From assembly GCA_037957365.1 (NCBI GenBank), contig JARHVA010008416.1, positions 430,177-494,176 on the forward strand: a DNA stretch of 64,000 nucleotides, given 5' to 3'. Source of the DNA: Torreya grandis (taxonomy: Eukaryota > Streptophyta > Pinopsida > Cupressales > Taxaceae). The notes under the pieces were generated by a model that made no database searches, was not told the origin of the DNA, and was given only the letters and a program-made list of their open reading frames with translations. This document shows, one piece after another, positions 22,850 through 34,859 of the stretch; positions within the stretch are counted from its first letter, which is position 1; each line of letters begins with the position of its first letter. Made by a program: the position numbers and the translations under genes.

Positions 22850-24600
22850 CTACCACTGACCTAGTGGGATAGTCAACATTTTCTCCATCTATAACTGGTC
22901 AAGTTAATTTTTTCTTTCTCTCTACACACTAACACAAGTAGTAATATGTGCCATCTTCATTGTCCTCATCTGCAATAACTACAAAAACATGCCCTATATC
23001 ACAAAACTTTGTGGCACTATGAAGATATATAACGAGAATAAGTTGTACAAAATGAAAAATATTTTACCTGACTACACTAGATCATATACATGTTCAAATT
23101 CATTTGATAATGTCATATCCAGAAGTTGTAATTTTGTTGAAACCTGATAAGTGTTGATTATAATTAGAGGTTTGGAACTCCAATCATCCACTCACTCTTA
23201 TGACTTGCACTCAGTCCAAATAGATTCCATGCATGAAAAATAAAAACATGCCAAATGTCTCATATGAACAATCCAAGAACTTGCATTTGATCTACAAAAT
23301 GAGTTGAGCTCACTATAACCCATTAGATTTTTATAATCTTTATAATTTGCCAAGTGTTCTTCATCCATTAACTAAAAATGTCCAAAAATGGTATAATTTG
23401 GTTAAGCACCATGACACTTGTTCTTATTACACCATTCAACCACATTTTTTGTATTTGTCAAATCAACACCCTATTCAAATTTTAACTCCTCCCTTGCAAT
23501 ATCTCTTTTTACACATTCTCTATCACCATCTTGTTCTCCATTTCCATGTCCAACATCAGTGAAAATCAATTTTTTCTCTACACCAATGGTAATGTGCATC
23601 CTTCTTAATCAATAAAACATTTGTGAATTTTTGAATTGTGATGTGCACATATATGACCAAGTGTAATGTTGATTGAAATTAATGTTCCTCTAACTCAATT
23701 ATTCATATAACTTCTAAAAACAACCTTACACATACTCTAAAAAATGTGATTGGTCATCATTGATATATAAATGGTACTCCCTTAATATTTTATATTGTTA
23801 TTTTATACTATCAAGTGCATGCATGAATGTTATGTGCATGAATATGAGAACTTGTGATGAGTTTTAATACTATGATTGAACTTCCATTTGAGGTTTGAAT
23901 GTGTAATTTTCAATAAAGTCAACTATTAAAATAATCAAACCAAGTGGAAATGTATCCTTGCTTATCTTGAAATGTTTATCCAACCATCTAGCCTTGTGTA
24001 TGTGCATTGCATACTCATAAACAATTTTTTCCTTAAATTTGACCAAAAATTTAGAAATGGGTATCTTTTTTTGTAACAAGCTCACACCCTTTAGATTCTT
24101 TGACATTTTTTACTTGATAAATCACTTATCTATATTTTCTTAAACCAACTAATTCCTATCTAATTGAACTTGTACTCTCCTCATTGATACATTTTTTTAT
24201 TTGTGTAAATCCACCATAAATTCTAAAATTTCCATCTAAACATGATTTATTATAAAATAATTATCCATCCAATCATTTTCAAAAAATAGTTGGAATAAAT
24301 TATCTATTTGATTTCGGTGAAAATTCAATGCCACACTCTTATAAACTATTGTTAGTATGCAAGGTACAATGATTATGGTGAAAAATATCATAGGGCATCA
24401 AAAATTCAACATGTTTCCTAGAATAACAAGTGATGCATGTGTGATTTACTTTTACATAAAAGGTTTGGCCATCTCAAAAGATATTTGACAAATATAACTT
24501 TATGGGTCTTTTCCAAAAATGTAAGTATAATTGTGTTGGAGTCATATCCAAAAAATATTTTGAATGTGGTTCATAGTTACAAGAACTAACTCTTATTTTC
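22850..24600 (-). pseudogene. Decayed DDE-transposase-like gene
   Basis: Read on the minus strand from right to left with frame changes, the region keeps the order of motifs of a family I recall as uncharacterised, transposon-associated proteins common in ferns, conifers and animals. An open piece 24106-23870 has KEKIVYEYAMHIHKARWLD and ends with VDFIENYTFKPQMEVQS, where family members have DFAENY. About 150 bases later comes TWSYMCTSQFKNSQMFY, corresponding to a WSDG.AGQFK-type motif with the Asp lost. Then come TDVGHGNGEQDG..CVKR (a GHGKGE-type motif) and a VVEWCN segment near 23440. The two Asp sites and the HGKGE block resemble an RNase H-fold catalytic core. Stops and lost residues show it is dead. 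The family recognition is from memory and needs a profile search. Confidence 0.55.
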
Positions 24601-24784
24601 ACATCTCTTGCATTGGGTGAGACTCTTATATTGTCTTTTCAGACTAAATAGATTCACAAAATGGATCATAATTATCCCTCAAGCAACTCATTAACTTTTG
24701 GTATGTAGAATCTTGGAGTGAGAGGATAAAAAGAGTAAAAAAATAAAGAAAAACATGTTTTTCTATAAGTGGTAGGTTTGACTG

Positions 24785-25255
24785 GACATAGTCGTGGGAT
24801 TGTCCTTCAACTCATAGGATTGTCATTCAAAATCATGGTATTTTACTTAGACATTTTTATTTTAAAACTAACTTTTTATTTTTATCTAGGGTTAACAATA
24901 CCGATACTTTAGAAGTCACAGGATTGCTTTGCAACTTGTGGGGTTGCTTAACCGAGTTATGATATTGTCTAGCTATTAGTAGTTAAATGATAATACCAAA
25001 ACTCATGAAGTGGTGATATTGTTCTGCTACTAGTGGGATTGTCAAACCAAGTTATAGTATTGTGACCAAACTACCTACAGTTTATAATACCTCAACTCTT
25101 AAATTTGTGGGATTATCCTACAAGTAGCAAGATTGTCATTCAGAGTCACGATATTGTGACTAAATGGTTAGAGGTTAGTTACAATACCAAAACTCTTAAA
25201 GTTGTGGGATTATCTTGTAAGTAGTGGGATACTCTATCAAGTAGCATTATTTCAG
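24785..25255. repeat. Degenerate minisatellite built on TGTGGGATTGTC
   Basis: Motifs of the type GTGGGATT[G/A]TC, CAAGTAG.GGGATTGTC, GATATTGTGAC and ACAATACCAAAACTCTTAAA recur four to five times at about 90-125 base spacing (near 24795, 24925, 25035, 25110 and 25205). The copies are strongly diverged. No coding frame is maintained. Confidence 0.6.
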
Positions 25256-27320
25256 CACTGTGTCGATCTAAGAGCTCATTTTCCTAAGTTGATTGTTTCA
25301 TCTTTAAAAATGCTTCAAAGCTAAACCACTTGCTAACATTTTTCTTTTATAACTACCTTGTAAAATTGCTCAAACATGTTGAGATAATATTTTGCATGCT
25401 TTAAAATTAACTAGGAACATTATTTTAGTGCTTAATGTAACATTTAGGTGCTTAAGTAAGTATTTTTTAGCATTGGTTTTCAAAGTTCACAATCTAAAGA
25501 CCAAGGGGTCAAAAGAGCACCACCACACCTTTTGATTTGGGGCTTAAAAATGAACTCATCTTTCAAAGATTTTATATTCACTACTTGTTTCAATTAGCAC
25601 TTTAATTTCACAAAATACAAGGATGTTTCATGTATGCTCTTCTATTTGTCCCCTTTAGGGAACCCTTAGAATCAAAAGCACTTTCCTTATTTTTAAAATT
25701 ACATAGTCTAAGGCATAGAAAGAATGTCATCTAAAGCACCCTCCCCCCCCAAAAATTGCAAAAGTATTGAGTGACCTTGACACGACCCTAAATTCTTTCT
25801 ATTTCATGCTTTATTTCATTTAATTGCATCATGTCTTATGAGGGGGACATCATTTCCTCCCATGATTTCTTTAGGGAAACTTTGACCTAGAGTTTCATCT
25901 TCCAACATTGACTTCATTTAATTCTATATTAGAGTTACACACGGGACATAGTGGCACTTTGGACATCACACTACACTAAGCGAACAAAAGATGTAGTGAT
26001 TGCTAAAAGGACCAGACCTTTTTGCAACAAGCCAAATGATATAGGCCCAAAATATATGCTTTTATTTTGTATTTTTTGATGTGAAATTCATTATGTAATT
26101 GATTCCCCTAGAAATTTCCAAAAGCTTGCTAGTTTAGTCAACCCTAAATTGCCATATCCTTGTTAGGATTTGAATGATTATACTTAGTGTGTTTTGGTCA
26201 TTTTTATTTGGTATATTTTAAGACTAAAACTTGTTTTTTTTTCATAGACCATGTCAAAATAATGTATTTGAGTTAAGGAGGGTAGTGTTATGCTACCCAA
26301 ATCATGTCAAAACATTTTAAGCCTTTTGAGTCTTTGAAATATAACATAGATCACATCATTTGAGCATGATTATGCTATTAGGTTACTCAATTTATTTCAA
26401 TACTAGTAAACCTTATATCAAAAACCATTATTTCAAACTGTGTTACGTATACCATTTAGACCTTTATCTTGTGTCATCATGCTATCCAATCTTGTCTAGC
26501 TTGTTTGGTTAAATCATAGTTTTCAACTTTGAGTTTTTAATTAGCCTTGTCAATTTTGGATTCAAACATTGATTTATTTCTATTTGGGCCTTAATTCATG
26601 GGGCTGATACATAGATATTTTTTGGGGGTTGCATAACTTTGGTTAATCAATTACCCAAATTTAAAAACTATTGATTGTTTCTTTGTGGAGTACCTATCCT
26701 TATCATTGTTTGTGTCTTTATTTGGAAAAATATAGTCTTTTTTCAAAGATCCTTTTATCTTATGCCTTATGCCAACTGATCATGTTTGTGTTTGATTCTA
26801 TGTGTTGGGTCTATGTCAAAGTTGTTTCCAAACTTGTTATATTAAATCAAATCATATTAGCCTTTGTTTCAAACCTAGCTTTTGATGTTGTTTAGCCAAA
26901 AGTCCTAGCATATGCCTATTTATTTGAGCCTATATTTTGACTCTACATTTAGATAAAAGACCTAGTAACTCAACTTTTCCCTTTCCTAGTTTAGACCTTG
27001 TTTGGAACACTTTGACCTAGACCTTTGACATGCTAGTTTTTATTTAGATGCTTAACCTTTTTTTCATATGACATTTGACATTAGACATTTAATGTTAAAC
27101 TATTTTATAACAAGTCTTATCACAAACCATTTTGGAGATACAACTCCATTTTTAGACCACGTTAGAGATATAGCTCCACCCTTTCAACCAAGTTAGACCA
27201 TGTTTGAACCATTTGTCCTTTGGACATATTTTTTTGGAGTCTATAAAACTCTAAGCCTTTTTTATTTTCATATATTTCATCATTTATGTGGATATGTATA
27301 GCTACACCTATGGTGGAGTC
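25256..27320. other. Possible leader or untranslated region of the downstream element
   Basis: About 2 kb without a coding domain precede the repetitive frame at 27321. The stretch 26900-27300 has recurring GACC/TTTGACCT-like phrases and two THTGGAGATA.A.CTCCA-type short repeats (near 27130-27180). A C-tract of about 10 bases sits at 25741-25751. It may be the leader of the relic at 27321-29200, but no matching 5' LTR was found upstream. Confidence 0.3.
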
Positions 27321-29200
27321 ATGTATAATCCATCTTATGATAGAATGACCACATAAAATGACTTTTATGGCATTAATCTAGACCCCAACGATGATAATGT
27401 GGTTTGTGAGATAGATTTATATCCACCTCATAATAATCATTCATAGGAACAAAGTCATGATCCAACTCAAGACCTTGATTGGTATGAAGAGGCTTATGAG
27501 GATGACTTTGAAGACCCAACTACAAATAATGTTGTCTTAGATATGGATCCACACCCTCTTTATAATAATCAGTATGTGAACATAGTCAACAACCAGCTTA
27601 TGAGGTAACTCACGATTGGGATGAAATGGTTTATAAGGAAGACTTGGATGCTTTGGCTTATGTGAGTAATCAGGGTCCATCACATCATACCATTTCTATT
27701 CTAAGACCATAATGTTGCACTATTCCCATACCAAGACCTCATCCTTTGGTTTGTGCTAGTAATTAGGCTCCACAATGCCAAACCATTTCTATACCAAGAC
27801 CTCATCCTTTGGATTATATGATAAATCAAGCTCCACAATGCCCCTTCATCATTCCAAGACCTTGTCCTTTAGCTTGTGTGAGAAATCAAAACCCAAAATG
27901 CCCTATCGTTACCATTTTAGGACTTCATCCTTTGGATAATGCAATCAATCAAGCTCTCTAATGCCCTACCATTATCTAACCACAAGCTATTCCTCATCTA
28001 GAATCAATCCCATCCAAACCTCAATTGATCCAATCCTTTAAAGACCAAGTTGTGTTCAAAATTGGTATTTTCCAACTCATTAGAAACCAAGGCCAAGAGA
28101 ACCAGACAATCTAAGTTATTTTTATTGAATCAACCATTTATGATAAGCCAACTTGTGATGAATCTCCTATTGATCCTATACTAGTTATGAAGTAGTCTCA
28201 CTTTAATGATCTAGTCTTTGTTGATTCACTTCTTAATGATTATAACCACCTTTGGTCAAATCATTACCTTGACCATATGCCTATTTTCCTAGATACTTCT
28301 ATCAACAAGATAGTATCTAAGGAGTTATCTCTTGACCATTTTCCCATCCTAGAGGAGTCTCACTTTGAAAACTATTCTTTATGCAGCCCATTATGCCATC
28401 ATAGGCTATTACTTGTCCAAAACCAAATATTCAATAAGACATCATTGTAACAAAATACCCATCAAATGAAGAATCAAAGTTACAGTTGTGTTCTATTCTT
28501 GAATCGACATCAGATTTAGCATCAGAATTAGAATCAACAATAGTCTCAACATCAAATGTAGAGTTCCTTGAGTCAAAATCAGATTCAAATATAGAATATG
28601 TTCATGACTATTAAAACATTGGTTAACCATGTCTTACATATCAATTTAAAAACATCTATTATCCTTATATAGTTTTTGAGGATGAGTACAACTTCAACAC
28701 AAGTTATCCTAGTATCTTCTACAAGGATTGTGTAGTCTCTCCTCATTCCATTACCATTCCACAGGCTATTACCATCAACCAAAATAGCCATATTATTGAC
28801 ATTCCACCTCCCACAAGTGTTGATTGGGATCAAAAAAATCACACTTTGATGAACTGCATCCATGGTGACATAACAATTAAAGAAGAGCAAGGAGGCCAAG
28901 ACCACATTCACATAGCAAAAGAACACTCTCTTAGTGAAACCTTTTCAGATGCACTAGGGGACAAGTAAAGTTAAAACATATCATCTTTTAGTGAAACTTT
29001 TTTAGAAGTGCTAGAATCAAATCTAAGTCAAAATCCAATGTTCATTAGTGAAACCTTCTCAGAGGTACTACATGACAATCAAGACAAATTTTTTAGTGAA
29101 AACCTATTTGAGGCACCAATAGTTGAACACAAAATTTATTCACTATTAGATGAAGACAAAATCAAAGATCAAATCAAAATAGCTTCCTATCTATAGCCTA
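27321..29200 (+). pseudogene. Relic ORF with 26-residue tandem repeats, probably retroelement ORF
   Basis: From an ATG at 27321 the plus strand reads an acidic protein (DLDWYEEAYEDDFEDP) with a frame change near 27585. Between about 27680 and 27990 comes a tandem repeat of about 78 bp encoding NQAPQCPTISIPRPHPLDY-like units, four to five copies. A long region with scattered stops follows. Near 28930-29130 a second short repeat SETF.E.L (SLSETFSDAL, SSFSETFLEVL, ISETFSEVL) occurs three times. Stops at many points show it is dead. Position just before the tandem LTR-like repeats suggests it is the main ORF of that retroelement. No conserved domain was recognised. Confidence 0.5.
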
Positions 29201-29520
29201 GTCAGATGGTATCTACTCTCAATCCCAAACAATAAAAAATATGATGGTAGTATTGAAAGAACACATCTTTGGCCCCACTGCAACCAAAGTTATGTTGAAT
29301 CTAGCATCAACAACATTACATGTGACTGTAAGTCTTGATCTTCATTTATTTCTCCACCATTATACATTCCATTGTCATCTATCATTCTATTTCACAATCA
29401 AACCTTCATCCATTATTTCTCCTTCTTTACCATCCATGGCCTCACTTTCCTTTGTAGAGGCTACAAAGATACCTTGTATCAACATTTGAAGGAATCAAAA
29501 TCAATGACCAACATCTCTAA

Positions 29521-31110
29521 ACCATCTAGATCCTCTTAATGATTATAATCGCCTATGGAAAAATCATTATTTTGACTTTTATTCTTGATTATAACCACCT
29601 TTAGGAAAATTAGCATCTTTTTTACATCAATGCATGCAATAATCTTCTTATTTGAATTAATCTCAACCACATGTTAATTCCACCTTTTTTCTTGTTTCTT
29701 TTTGAGGGACCACCCATCAACAAATGTGATGACCACTCCCTCAAAGGGGCATCATCATAGGCTTTTCAAAACCATTTGGAGCTTTGTTCTTCAACCATCA
29801 TCTTCTTTTTGGCATATAGGGCATTTCTCATTATTTGAGAAGACATTGCTTTGCCTATGGTTTGAAACACCTTCCCAAACAAGGGAAAATTATAGACACC
29901 TAAATCTAGCCACCAATAACCTCTAATTAAGCTTTTGACCAATTTCCACTAAAGTACAAAATTTGGTCTAAAAACACTAAAACATGTTAAATGATGTGAA
30001 ACTAACATATTTAAGTGCTAATTTTGTCTCGAGTATCATTAAATGGGGTAATTAAATTTATGGACCATCTAACTTTGATCAAATTATTTCAATTCAAAAT
30101 GCCAATTTTGCTCCTAGGTGCTCTAGATTGCTTTTTTCTATCAAATCCCTTGCACAAGACAAGTGCCTTTGTTATTTATTTTTGGTAACGTCCTAAATAG
30201 GATAATAGATCCAATGTATATGACATTGCATTCTAATTCCAATCTAGTCAAATTTTAGACCAATAATAAGGCATTTTGATCAATTTAAGTAATTTATGCA
30301 CAAAGTACTTAATCATGCTTAAGAGATAATTAAACCAAATTAAAGCTTAATTAATAATCACATGAAAACTTGTTGAAAACTTTTTGAAAACTTGTTTTTA
30401 TAAATGAATATTGAATATTTTCATCATCAAGTGACCTCATTTCTTGGGAAGACATTCCTATACCATAAATGCCATAACTATTAGGATTCATGCCTCCCAT
30501 GCCTCATCAAATCCCTCCATGCCTCTTAATTTCTCCTCTATATAAAATATTTATGATCCTATTTATCAATTTTAAATGCATATTTGGATTAATCCTTAGC
30601 CACACATCTCAATCCTGAGATGGATAGTTCAGGTTGATTCTACCCATTTGCAAAAATCTATAAATAGGAGGCCTTGCCGCATGAATTCTAAGATATTTTG
30701 GTACAAATTTATTATGCTCAAATATCTTTAAAAGTTCTTGATAATAAAAATTTATAATGCACAAATTATTCCAAAGTCTATTGCAATTAGTGTTACCATG
30801 CCAAATTGACTCTAAGACAAGCTAAGCTAAAGCCAGAGGTGCCAAGGAGAGATGGAGGTAGCCAAGATTCCATTTATGTATACTTCATGAGCACAAGCCA
30901 AGTAAGCCACTAAAAAATCATTTTGAACATCCAAGGAATGTGAAGGATTCTTGTTTTTGCTTACTTTTTAATTGTGTTTGTCATTTTTTTTAATTAAGCT
31001 CACCCTAGTAACTAAGCATGAATGTGTTAGTTTAGTGTGTTGTTTGTCAATTTTCTTTGTTTATTTTGTCACTAAAAAAATACTAATATCCTCTTCTTAG
31101 TCAAATTCTT
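29521..31110 (+). repeat. LTR-like direct repeat, copy 1
   Basis: It aligns for about 1.55 kb with 31904-33455. Both copies contain, in order, a purine-rich tract (AAAGGGGCATCATCATAGGC near 29739), a long conserved middle part, a TATA-type promoter (CTATAAATAGGAGGCC at about 30659) and a TAAGCTCACCCTAGTAA block near the end. TATA position and purine tract indicate plus orientation. The first 200 bases, before the purine tract, also match, so the shared unit is more than an LTR. Confidence 0.75.
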
Positions 31111-31903
31111 AGTCAAATTTTGTTTCATGATCAATTATCTTGTCATTCTTGATCAAGTTAAGATACCTCAAAATTCCAAAAACATTCATAACATTTCAAA
31201 AATCTAAAAATATTTGTCTTGTCTAAGCCTAGTCAGTTATCCTCGATCTACCCTACTAGGGTAAAGTCATTTTTAGGATGCTTTCTTTTGATTTTGTTTT
31301 CAATATTTTTGTTTTTTATTTATTTCAAGTTGTTTTTTTATTTGTTTGCTTGCATGTTTGTTTACTTTTAGCACTGTTGCCTAGACTTGGTTTATATGTA
31401 TGCATTAGGTGATTCCTTGAACACATTATTCTTATGTCTATCCATATTCATATGTCAACATTATCATCATGGGTTTTATCATTGATGCATTATTTTTGAT
31501 TGTTTATTGGATCAGGAGTTAGTCCTTATGCATATTTTAGCCAAGTCTTCATGGTATTCTATCATGATGCTTATCGTCACATGCTATAGTAAAAATCAAC
31601 TTCAAGAAGGTCTACAATCAATGGAGCCATAGAAGTTTCTCCTTGGAACCTTGGCAAATCCTTCCATCCCACCCTTGATCAAATTAACCCATTGGTCATT
31701 TTAGTTATATCATTACTAATAAGGATGAACATTTCCTCATTAGTAGGTAAAACTAAACTATTTATAATGATCAATCGTATTCCTCTATCCATCTCTTTCA
31801 TCACTTTACACTCGCTCAAATTTAATTTGTATTCTAGGTTATATCCTTGATTTATTCTTATTAATCATCCCTAACTAGGGTACCATTAGTTTTAGCTAAT
31901 CTA
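31111..31903. other. Spacer between the two LTR-like repeats
   Basis: This 790-base stretch contains no readable gag or pol. It begins with a duplicated TAGTCAAATTCTTAGTCAAATT and is AT-rich. It is probably the remains of an element interior left after recombination. Confidence 0.4.
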
Positions 31904-33455
31904 GGTCTGCTTAATGATTATAACCACCTATGGGCAAATCATTATATTGACTTTTATTCCTAACTATAGCCAGCTTTGGGAAAATCAACATCTTTTTTAC
32001 GTCAATTTATGCAAGCATTTTCTTGTTTGGATTAATCTCAACCACAAGTTAATTCCACCTTTCAAAAAATGTGACAACCACTTCATCAAGGGGGCATCAT
32101 CATAGGCTTCCCAAAACCATTTGCAGCTTTGTTCTTCAACCATCATCTTCTTTTTGGCATACAGGCCATCTCTCATTATTTTAGAATATACTTCTTTGTC
32201 TATGGTTTGTAATGCCTTCCCAAATAGGTACAAACTATAGACACCTAAATATAGCCACCAATAACCTCCAATCATGGTTTTGACTAATTTCCACCAAAGT
32301 GCACAATTTGGCCTGAAATCACTAAAACACACTAAATGATGTGAAACTAACATATTTAAGTACTAATTTTGGCTAGAGTATCATTAAATGGGGTGATGCA
32401 ATTTATGGGCCAACTAACTTTGATCAAATCATTTCAAGTCAAAATGCCAATTTTACACTTGGGTGCTCTTAATTGTTATTTCCTATCAAATCTTTTGCAT
32501 AAGAAACATTCCTTTGTTATTTTCTATTGGTAACATCCCAAATGGGATAATGGATCCAATACACTTTACATCACATTCTAATTTCAATCTAGTCAAATTT
32601 TGGACTAATAATAAGGCATACCGATCAATTTGAGTAATTTGTGCACAAAGTGTCTAATCATGGTTAAGAGCTAATAAAACCAAGTTAATGCCTAATTAAA
32701 AATTCCATGGAAACTTGTTGAATACTTGTTTTTAGAAATGAATATTGAATATCTGCATCATTAGGTGACCTCATTTCTTGGAAAGACATCCCTAGGCCAT
32801 AAATGCCATAAATATTAGCATTCAAGCCTCCGATGCCTCATCAAATCCCTCCATGCCTCTTAATTTCTCCTCTATCACAAATATTGATGATCTTATTTAT
32901 GAATTTTAATTACATAATTGGAGTAATCCTTAGCCACACATCTCAATTTTAAGATGGATAGTTCAAGTTAATCCTCAAACTATTCCAAAATCTATAAATA
33001 GAGAGGCCATGAACATCATTTCTAAGCTATTTTAGTGAAAAGTTATTATGCTCAAATATCTTCAAAATCTCTCACATGAAAAAGTTATAATGCTAAATTG
33101 ATTCCAAAGCTTCATGCAAATTAGTGTTATAATGTCCAAATATTGAGCCAAGCCAAGCCAAGCTAAGCCAAAGCCACAAGCTGCCAAGGAGAAGAGGAGA
33201 TAGCCAAGCCGCCTTTGATGAAGACTTCATGAGCACAAGCTAAGCAAGACACTACAAAATCATTTGGATCATCCAAGGAAGGTGAAGGATTCTTGTTTTT
33301 CTTTACATTTTAGTTGTGTTTATCATTTATTTTTTGTTATTAAGCTCACCCTAGTAAATAGGCATGAAGGTTTTAGTTTAGTGTGTTGTTTGTCAATTTG
33401 ATTTGTTTATTTTATCACTAACACAATACTAATCTCCTCTTCTTAGTCAAATTCT
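31904..33455 (+). repeat. LTR-like direct repeat, copy 2, with adjoining primer-site-like motif
   Basis: Partner of 29521-31110, with TATA motif CTATAAATAGAGAGGCC near 32993. It ends TTTCA, followed at once by TGGTATCCAAG (from about 33464), which resembles the tRNA-Met primer site TGGTATCAGAG. If real, this copy acts as a 5' LTR for sequence to its right. Confidence 0.7.
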
Positions 33456-34859
33456 TATTTCATGGTATCCAAGTGTACTTATCCCTCTGGTGATTTCCAC
33501 TACATGAAGCAAAGCAAACAGATCATAAACTAATATTGGAACATTTTCCTAGTAGTGGTGTGGGACTTTTTAATGTTTGTGATCATTTTTTGGAAAAAGT
33601 AGTTAGGCCAATTGAATTCTTCATTCTGGTCAATCATCCTATGAGCTATATTCATAACTCCCTTAGGTATTTGCATGGTAGACTTATTCGTATTCAAAAA
33701 TCTTCTAGTGATACACTGGACAAGAATGCGCAATGGTTCTTCAAGGATTTCATAAATGGGAATCCCCCATTTTTGTCACACATATAGGTCCTAGACTTCT
33801 TGTAAGATGGGAGGGATTTTGGTCTTTAAGGAAAATAGGACATCTCCATGCACAAGCATGCCTAAGGCATGACTTGTGTGTTGATTACCATAATCTCATC
33901 TAGGCCTAAATAGATTTTTCCCTCATTGTATCACCTAAGAACTAATTGAACTATTTATCCTAGGATACCAAATGTCATCATCCATAGTAGGTGTTTAATA
34001 TTTGTGTTTTGAAATCAGCAGGGAGCTATGAAGGAAAGTGGTTGCATGGTGTCAATAGGATAAGGTAGAAACAATTTCTATTCGGCTTCTCAAAGGTAAT
34101 AAAATGTCTCTTGGTCACTATACTTAGTTTGTTGAAGCACCATGTCAACAACCATGGCTTATTTTTGTGCTTTAGAGAGGGGTTAGATTAGATAGATGGT
34201 ATTCATGGTTGCGTGAGCACAAATTTGAATGATTTGTATGCTCTATGCAATGAAAATGGTTTAGCTTTTGATAGATATAGCTCATGAAAATATGTTAAGG
34301 ATGAAATGTGAACTTAGTTTTTGAAGTTAGAATTTATAGATTTATCACCTCTTGGCTTCCACATCCAATCCATGCTTAGCTATCTAGTCATCTTGAATAC
34401 AATGGTATATGTGGCATATATGCATATAATCTAGCTATTAAAGTAGTTAGTCATTAGCACACATGTGTAATTATGTCATTATGTTCTTTGGTGTCTGTAT
34501 GAGGGGTACAAGAAGATGATATTGACTAGCCATCGATTTATTGAAGATCACATCAATTGACCCTTGGTTATTGCATTTATTTCTAGTGGATGACCATTAT
34601 CTAATGGATATGTTGTTGATGGGACATTTTGACATCTTTCCCAAACTGAAATTTTTTTAATCACTCCTCTTTGAGTTTTTTGATGGTACACATAGATCCT
34701 TTTGTGCACATCTAACACATGGGATGTTTGGTCTTTTTAATTCACAAATGTTATTGTTAAGATCATCTAAAAATAAATAAAATAGAAAACAAACACACAC
34801 AAAACTTACAAAATAAATAAATCTTAATCTACATGGTGTTACTTAGCACCCACTCATCT
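33456..34859. other. Unassigned relic region
   Basis: The best open frame is plus-strand 33536-33787 (83 residues; NHPMSYIHNSLRYLHGRLIR and NAQWFFKDFINGNPPFLS). It reads like a real but truncated coding piece, and it lies just after the primer-site-like motif. I recognise no family. The remainder up to 34859 shows scattered stop-poor plus-strand segments without domain. Confidence 0.35.

Noticed and set aside
24785..25255. CRISPR-like array
   Set aside because: Repeats are diverged, spacing is uneven and the window is plainly eukaryotic.
28585..28926. 113-residue minus-strand frame
   Set aside because: It is antisense to the relic repeat-containing ORF and has no recognisable domain.
31997..32353. 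118-residue minus-strand frame
   Set aside because: Lies inside a plus-oriented LTR-like repeat and is not open in the partner copy.
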